From positions 1-7,681 of the forward strand of contig NZ_LWHB01000138.1 of assembly GCF_001889065.1 (NCBI RefSeq): a stretch of 7,681 nucleotides of DNA, read 5' to 3'. A program made the translations under genes and the position numbers. Of the stretch, positions 5,341 through 7,681 are shown one piece after another. Position 1 is the stretch's first letter, and every line of letters begins with the position of its first letter. The notes below the pieces were generated by a model. That model saw only the letters and a list, made by a program, of their open reading frames with translations. It was not told where the DNA came from and searched no databases. The stretch is from Suttonella ornithocola. Lineage in GTDB: Bacteria; Pseudomonadota; Gammaproteobacteria; Cardiobacteriales; Cardiobacteriaceae.

Positions 5341-6252
5341 ATGCCTGCCAAAACAGCTTATGCAAAATATCAAGCCATTCGAGATCGCTTACCACCAGAG
5401 CCAATGGGCGACCAGTCCCCTGTTACGGTGGAAAATTTATTAGCGATTGCAGAACAATTTGATGTCTTTTTCTTTGATGCTTATGGCGTACTTAACGTTG
5501 GTAACCAAGCTATTGATGGGGCAATCGAAGCCGTTTCTCAGTTACAAGCGCAAGGAAAAAGCTGCTTTGTCGTATCAAATGCCGCAGGATTTGAGAAAAG
5601 TTTTTATCTCGAAAAATTTACCAAACTCGGCTATCAATTTTCAGCAGACGATATTGTTACCAGTCGAGATGCTTTACTAGCAGCATTGACTGAATATCCT
5701 AAAAAAGAGATGCGATGGGGACTTATTGGACCCGCAGAGCATCAAAATGATTTGGTAGAAATGGGCATTCACACCATAGACCAAGATGAGCCAGAATTTG
5801 CGCAAGCGGATGGCTTTTTATTTCTTTCGCCACATCGCTGGAATGATGAGCGACAAAAATCCTTTATCGCACTTTTACATCATCATTCCCGCCCAGTATT
5901 GCTAGGCAATCCCGATATGATTGCCCCTTTAGGTGACCGATCTTCCATCGAAGCTGGCACGTATATCCTAGGATTAGAAAATCCACTGTATCACTATGTT
6001 CGAGCCTTCGGAAAGCCCTTTCACAGTATTTATGACATAGCAGCAAAACGCCTACATCATCAAGGCAAAGACCTAAAACATACACGGACATTAATGCTCG
6101 GCGACACATTACATACCGATATTTTAGGCGGAAATGCTTATGGCATTCGCACCGCCTTAGTTTATGGGCATGGATTTTTTAAAGGACTGGATTATCAAGC
6201 CTATATTAAAGATAGCGGAATTACGCCTGATTATGTGATGCCACAAATTTAG
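5341..6252 (+). CDS. HAD-superfamily class IIA hydrolase-like protein
   Basis: This 303-aa protein belongs to the haloacid dehalogenase superfamily, class IIA (NagD-like). Motif I is FFFDAYGVL with nucleophile Asp46. Motif II is VVSNAAGF (77-84, Ser79-Asn80). The class II cap runs from about 85 to 215 and contains LLGNPDMIAPLG. The motif III lysine is in GKP (Lys225), and motif IV is MLGDTLHTDILGGNAYGI (252-269; Asp255 and Asp260). The general acid/base Asp usual at nucleophile +2 is replaced by Tyr48. Related D-x-[W/Y]-G-V subgroups exist among class IIA proteins, so this is a subfamily feature rather than damage, but it makes substrate and activity uncertain. AAGGAGAG precedes the ATG, 12 bases after the second TPM gene, so it is the last gene of the lemA operon. 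A terminator follows directly. Confidence 0.85.
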   Translation: MPAKTAYAKYQAIRDRLPPEPMGDQSPVTVENLLAIAEQFDVFFFDAYGVLNVGNQAIDGAIEAVSQLQAQGKSCFVVSNAAGFEKSFYLEKFTKLGYQFSADDIVTSRDALLAALTEYPKKEMRWGLIGPAEHQNDLVEMGIHTIDQDEPEFAQADGFLFLSPHRWNDERQKSFIALLHHHSRPVLLGNPDMIAPLGDRSSIEAGTYILGLENPLYHYVRAFGKPFHSIYDIAAKRLHHQGKDLKHTRTLMLGDTLHTDILGGNAYGIRTALVYGHGFFKGLDYQAYIKDSGITPDYVMPQI

Positions 6253-6261
6253 TAGTTGGAA

Positions 6262-6293
6262 AATTATTCTTGATAAGAATAATTCTTTTTTTT
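6262..6293 (+). terminator. Rho-independent terminator of the lemA operon
   Basis: AATTATTCTT (6262-6271), loop GAT and AAGAATAATT (6275-6284) form a perfect 10-bp stem. It is followed after one C by eight T residues (6286-6293). It begins 9 bases after the HAD gene stop. The stem is AU-rich, but the T run is strong. Confidence 0.85.
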
Positions 6294-6432
6294 GCTAAAA
6301 TAGCGTTCGCTAAAGTAAGTGATATTTTCATCACAATCCTTTATCTTTAGTTATAAAAATCAAAAGCCGTATTTTCCCTATCTCTTCAAGCGTTCGATAA
6401 ATAGCTTATAGACGCGCTATCGTGCGAGATGA
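6294..6432. other. AT-rich intergenic stretch with short inverted repeats
   Basis: I see no coding region between the terminator and the palindromic repeat. It holds TAGCG-TT-CGCTA (6301-6312), whose AGCGTTCG recurs at 6389-6396, and GTGAT-ATTTTC-ATCAC (6319-6334). TATCGTGC at 6419-6426 matches the reverse complement of the right end of repeat copy 1, so copy 2 may begin there rather than at 6433. Any of the inverted repeats could be an operator for the binding-protein gene, but there is no direct support. Confidence 0.3.
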
Positions 6433-6523
6433 TATAGCTTCAGCTAAAAATAGGATATTCTATAAACTTTACCTAGCACTTTTGGCGGGAAAGAACGTTC
6501 TGTTTTTAGCTGATTGCGCTATA
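6433..6523. repeat. Palindromic MITE-like repeat, copy 2
   Basis: This imperfect palindrome of about 91 bp has TATAGC at its left end and GCTATA at its right. An exact 11-base core, TCAGCTAAAAA (6440-6450), pairs with TTTTTAGCTGA (6503-6513), and pairing continues imperfectly to GATATTC/GAACGTTC further in. The middle contains TTCTATA and CCTAGC blocks also found, in the same order, in copy 1 at 260-351. No frame lies inside. It sits just upstream of the binding-protein gene and could supply or disturb its promoter; TATAGA at 6520-6525 resembles a -10 box but lacks a good -35. Confidence 0.6.
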
Positions 6524-6571
6524 GATGGGGCATCATACGGAGTAATTTGTTTCATTTATCAAGGATAGAAA

Positions 6572-7348
6572 ATGTTAATCAAAAAAATCGCACTATGTTT
6601 ATTTACCGCTCTCTTTAGTCAGATTATTCATGCTGATGACAAAGTCTATACTGTGGGAATTTTAGGAAATTATCTGCCTTTTTCAATCAAAGATGGAAAA
6701 GGTTCGGTTACAGGATTTAATGCGGACTTAATCAATGCCATAGCAGAAAAAGAAGACTTAAAAATCCGATTTGCGGTTACTAAAACTTTTAAAGGTATGT
6801 TAGAAACCTTAGATACGGGAGAAAAAGATATTGTTGTAGGATTTATCATAACCCCTGAGCGAGCCGAAAACTATGCTTTTTCAAATCCTTATTTAGATAG
6901 CCGTTGGGGGCTATTACTCAAAGTAGACCATAAAAATCCAACAAAATATATCGACTATAATCAGGCAATTAGTAGCATTCATCAGCTTTCTTCTCAAGTA
7001 GGGGGAACAGGCGAGCAACATACTAGAGCGGTATTAGAAGAAAAAGGCGAAGGGACGTTCTTACCTGCAGATACACAATATTTAGCTATTCAAAAAGTCG
7101 CTACAGGAGAGGCAGATGTGGCTTATCTTTTAGCAAAAGAATTGCACTATTACGCCAAAATTCATCCTATCAGTCAAAAACACGAATTTTATGTTTTAGA
7201 AAATCCTAATTCACACAAGGAAGTTTTTGGCTTTGCGGTAAAGAAAAATAGAGATGATGACTTACTAGCAAAACTCAATGAGGGTTTAGAGAAGGTAAAA
7301 GCAGATGGCACTTATCATACCTTATTAAAAAAATGGTTCGGTGAATAA
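6572..7348 (+). CDS. Amino-acid ABC transporter periplasmic binding protein (family 3)
   Basis: This 258-aa protein has the length and pattern of SBP_bac_3 binding proteins, which deliver polar amino acids to an ABC importer. A signal peptide (MLIKKIALCLFTALFSQIIHA) precedes the mature start DDKVYTVGI. Family features follow: YLPFSIKDGKGSVTGFNADLINAIAEKEDL (34-63), IVVGFIITPERAENYAFSNPYL (87-108), where Arg97 is the usual contact for the ligand carboxylate, QVGGTGEQH (142-150), and GEADVAYLLAKE (179-190), where Asp182 fits the usual amino-group contact. It ends with the common KVKADGTYHTLLKKWFGE helix. There is no lipobox Cys. AAGGA lies six bases before the ATG. No permease or ATPase gene is adjacent, so it is either an orphan that serves a distant transporter or part of a locus scattered by the nearby repeats. 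The ligand cannot be named from sequence alone. Confidence 0.88.
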   Translation: MLIKKIALCLFTALFSQIIHADDKVYTVGILGNYLPFSIKDGKGSVTGFNADLINAIAEKEDLKIRFAVTKTFKGMLETLDTGEKDIVVGFIITPERAENYAFSNPYLDSRWGLLLKVDHKNPTKYIDYNQAISSIHQLSSQVGGTGEQHTRAVLEEKGEGTFLPADTQYLAIQKVATGEADVAYLLAKELHYYAKIHPISQKHEFYVLENPNSHKEVFGFAVKKNRDDDLLAKLNEGLEKVKADGTYHTLLKKWFGE

Positions 7349-7386
7349 AGTAAATCCTTTATAGAAAATCATTAAAATCGCGATAA

Positions 7387-7414
7387 AGCTATCCTAAATT
7401 ATTTTAGGATAGCT
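7387..7414. terminator. Perfect 12-bp hairpin between convergent units, likely terminator
   Basis: AGCTATCCTAAA (7387-7398) and TTTAGGATAGCT (7403-7414) pair perfectly around a 4-base loop. On the minus strand it is followed by TTTATCG, a weak T run, so it fits best as the end of the minus-strand unit at 7441-7665. On the plus strand it lies about 40 bases after the binding-protein stop but is followed by AAAAATC rather than T residues. Confidence 0.55.
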
Positions 7415-7440
7415 AAAAATCAAAAGATTAATTTTCTTAT

Positions 7441-7665
7441 TTAGATAGGTGAAATAAGGTTGATGATTTTTTCTGGAACAAAATTTCCAATTAATTCATA
7501 TAAGTCTTTTGGGTTTATCGTAAGGAATATTCTTTCAATCAGTTGATGATATTTATTTTTATAAACCGCTATTTCTAAATAATGACTTCCGCGAGAATAA
7601 GCAATAAATAACTTTCTGTCCTCAAAAGTTATTTTGATTATAATCAGATAATAGTTATAGTCAAA
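7441..7665 (-). pseudogene. 3' remnant of an unidentified gene, 5' end replaced by a repeat/IS end
   Basis: The minus strand has a 74-codon open frame ending in TAA at 7443-7441. It contains no ATG and no GTG/TTG start with a ribosome site. The readable protein is YNYYLIIIKITFEDRKLFIA, then a YSRGSHYLEIAVYKN stretch, and a tail YELIGNFVPEKIINLISPI. It has the strand-then-helix look of a genuine small domain. I do not recognise the family; small immunity-type proteins sometimes have a similar FILFxxxRGxxYLEI strand pattern, but that is only a resemblance. Upstream, the frame runs into the TATAGTCAAATCA repeat at 7656-7668 and stops there. The gene was probably cut when the repeat or IS inserted. 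Its start may lie beyond the window on the far side of the insertion. Confidence 0.45.
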
Positions 7666-7681
7666 TCAGTTAAAAAATAAG
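7656..7681 (+). repeat. End of a third repeat or of another IS630-like element (cut by window edge)
   Basis: It begins TATAGTCAAATCA, identical to the inward-read IS end at 219-231, and continues TTAAAAA like palindromic repeat copy 1, agreeing at 21 of 26 positions with 260-285. Whether it is a small palindromic repeat or a full IS copy pointing out of the window cannot be told from 26 bases. Confidence 0.5.

Noticed and set aside
5042..6109. Overlapping frames in the second TPM gene and the HAD gene (5042-5227, 5091-5351, 5240-5443, 5447-5680, 5864-6109).
   Set aside because: They lie in alternative frames of two clearly conserved genes with good ribosome sites; none has its own support.
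6301..6334. Short inverted repeats read as a CRISPR-like or tandem repeat array.
   Set aside because: There are only single short palindromes, with no regular spacing and no repeated unit longer than about 8 bases.
1..7681. A defence island, toxin system or other new multi-gene machinery.
   Set aside because: All well-supported genes belong to known transporter, LemA/TPM, HAD or transposase families. The only candidate fragment (7441-7665) is incomplete and unrecognised.

Overview
The window looks like a chromosomal segment from a fairly low-GC (about 40% by eye) Gram-negative bacterium, probably a gamma- or betaproteobacterium. The evidence is signal peptides for periplasmic binding proteins, a MetN/MetI/MetQ methionine importer, and a LemA plus TPM-domain operon. 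A Cardiobacteriales-like or Neisseria-like host would fit the style, but nothing seen here fixes the genus.

Layout. Positions 1-231 are the 5' part of an IS630-like insertion sequence: the transposase N-terminus on the minus strand, and a terminal repeat at 219-231. A 92-bp palindromic repeat related to that IS end follows at 260-351. A small membrane protein is encoded at 483-803. Its frame continues sensibly past an in-frame TGA to 890, so it may be a recently broken gene. A long palindrome (872-938) holds the distal stop of that frame and the metQ stop, and probably ends transcription from both sides. The minus-strand operon metN-metI-metQ (3150 down to 936) encodes a methionine ABC importer with its own promoter. 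MetN lacks the usual C-terminal methionine-sensing domain, and MetQ has no lipidation cysteine.

Divergent from metN is a plus-strand operon of four genes: lemA (3308), a secreted/membrane TPM-domain protein with a Gly-rich tail (3947), a second short TPM-domain protein (4819), and a HAD class IIA hydrolase-like protein (5341-6252). It ends in a clear intrinsic terminator at 6262-6293. The intergenic region 6253-6571 carries a second copy of the palindromic repeat. A lone periplasmic amino-acid-binding protein follows (6572-7348) without a permease or ATPase in view. A hairpin at 7387-7414 separates it from a minus-strand open frame (7441-7665) with no start codon. That frame appears to be the 3' remnant of a gene cut by a third repeat/IS end at 7656-7681.

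The window is therefore two housekeeping-type operons and one orphan binding protein, flanked and punctuated by one family of IS630-like ends and small palindromic repeats. I found no CRISPR array, RNA gene, phage module or defence system. The most unusual items are the shared repeat family, the interrupted membrane-protein gene, the truncated gene at the right edge, and the departures from the textbook form of the methionine importer.
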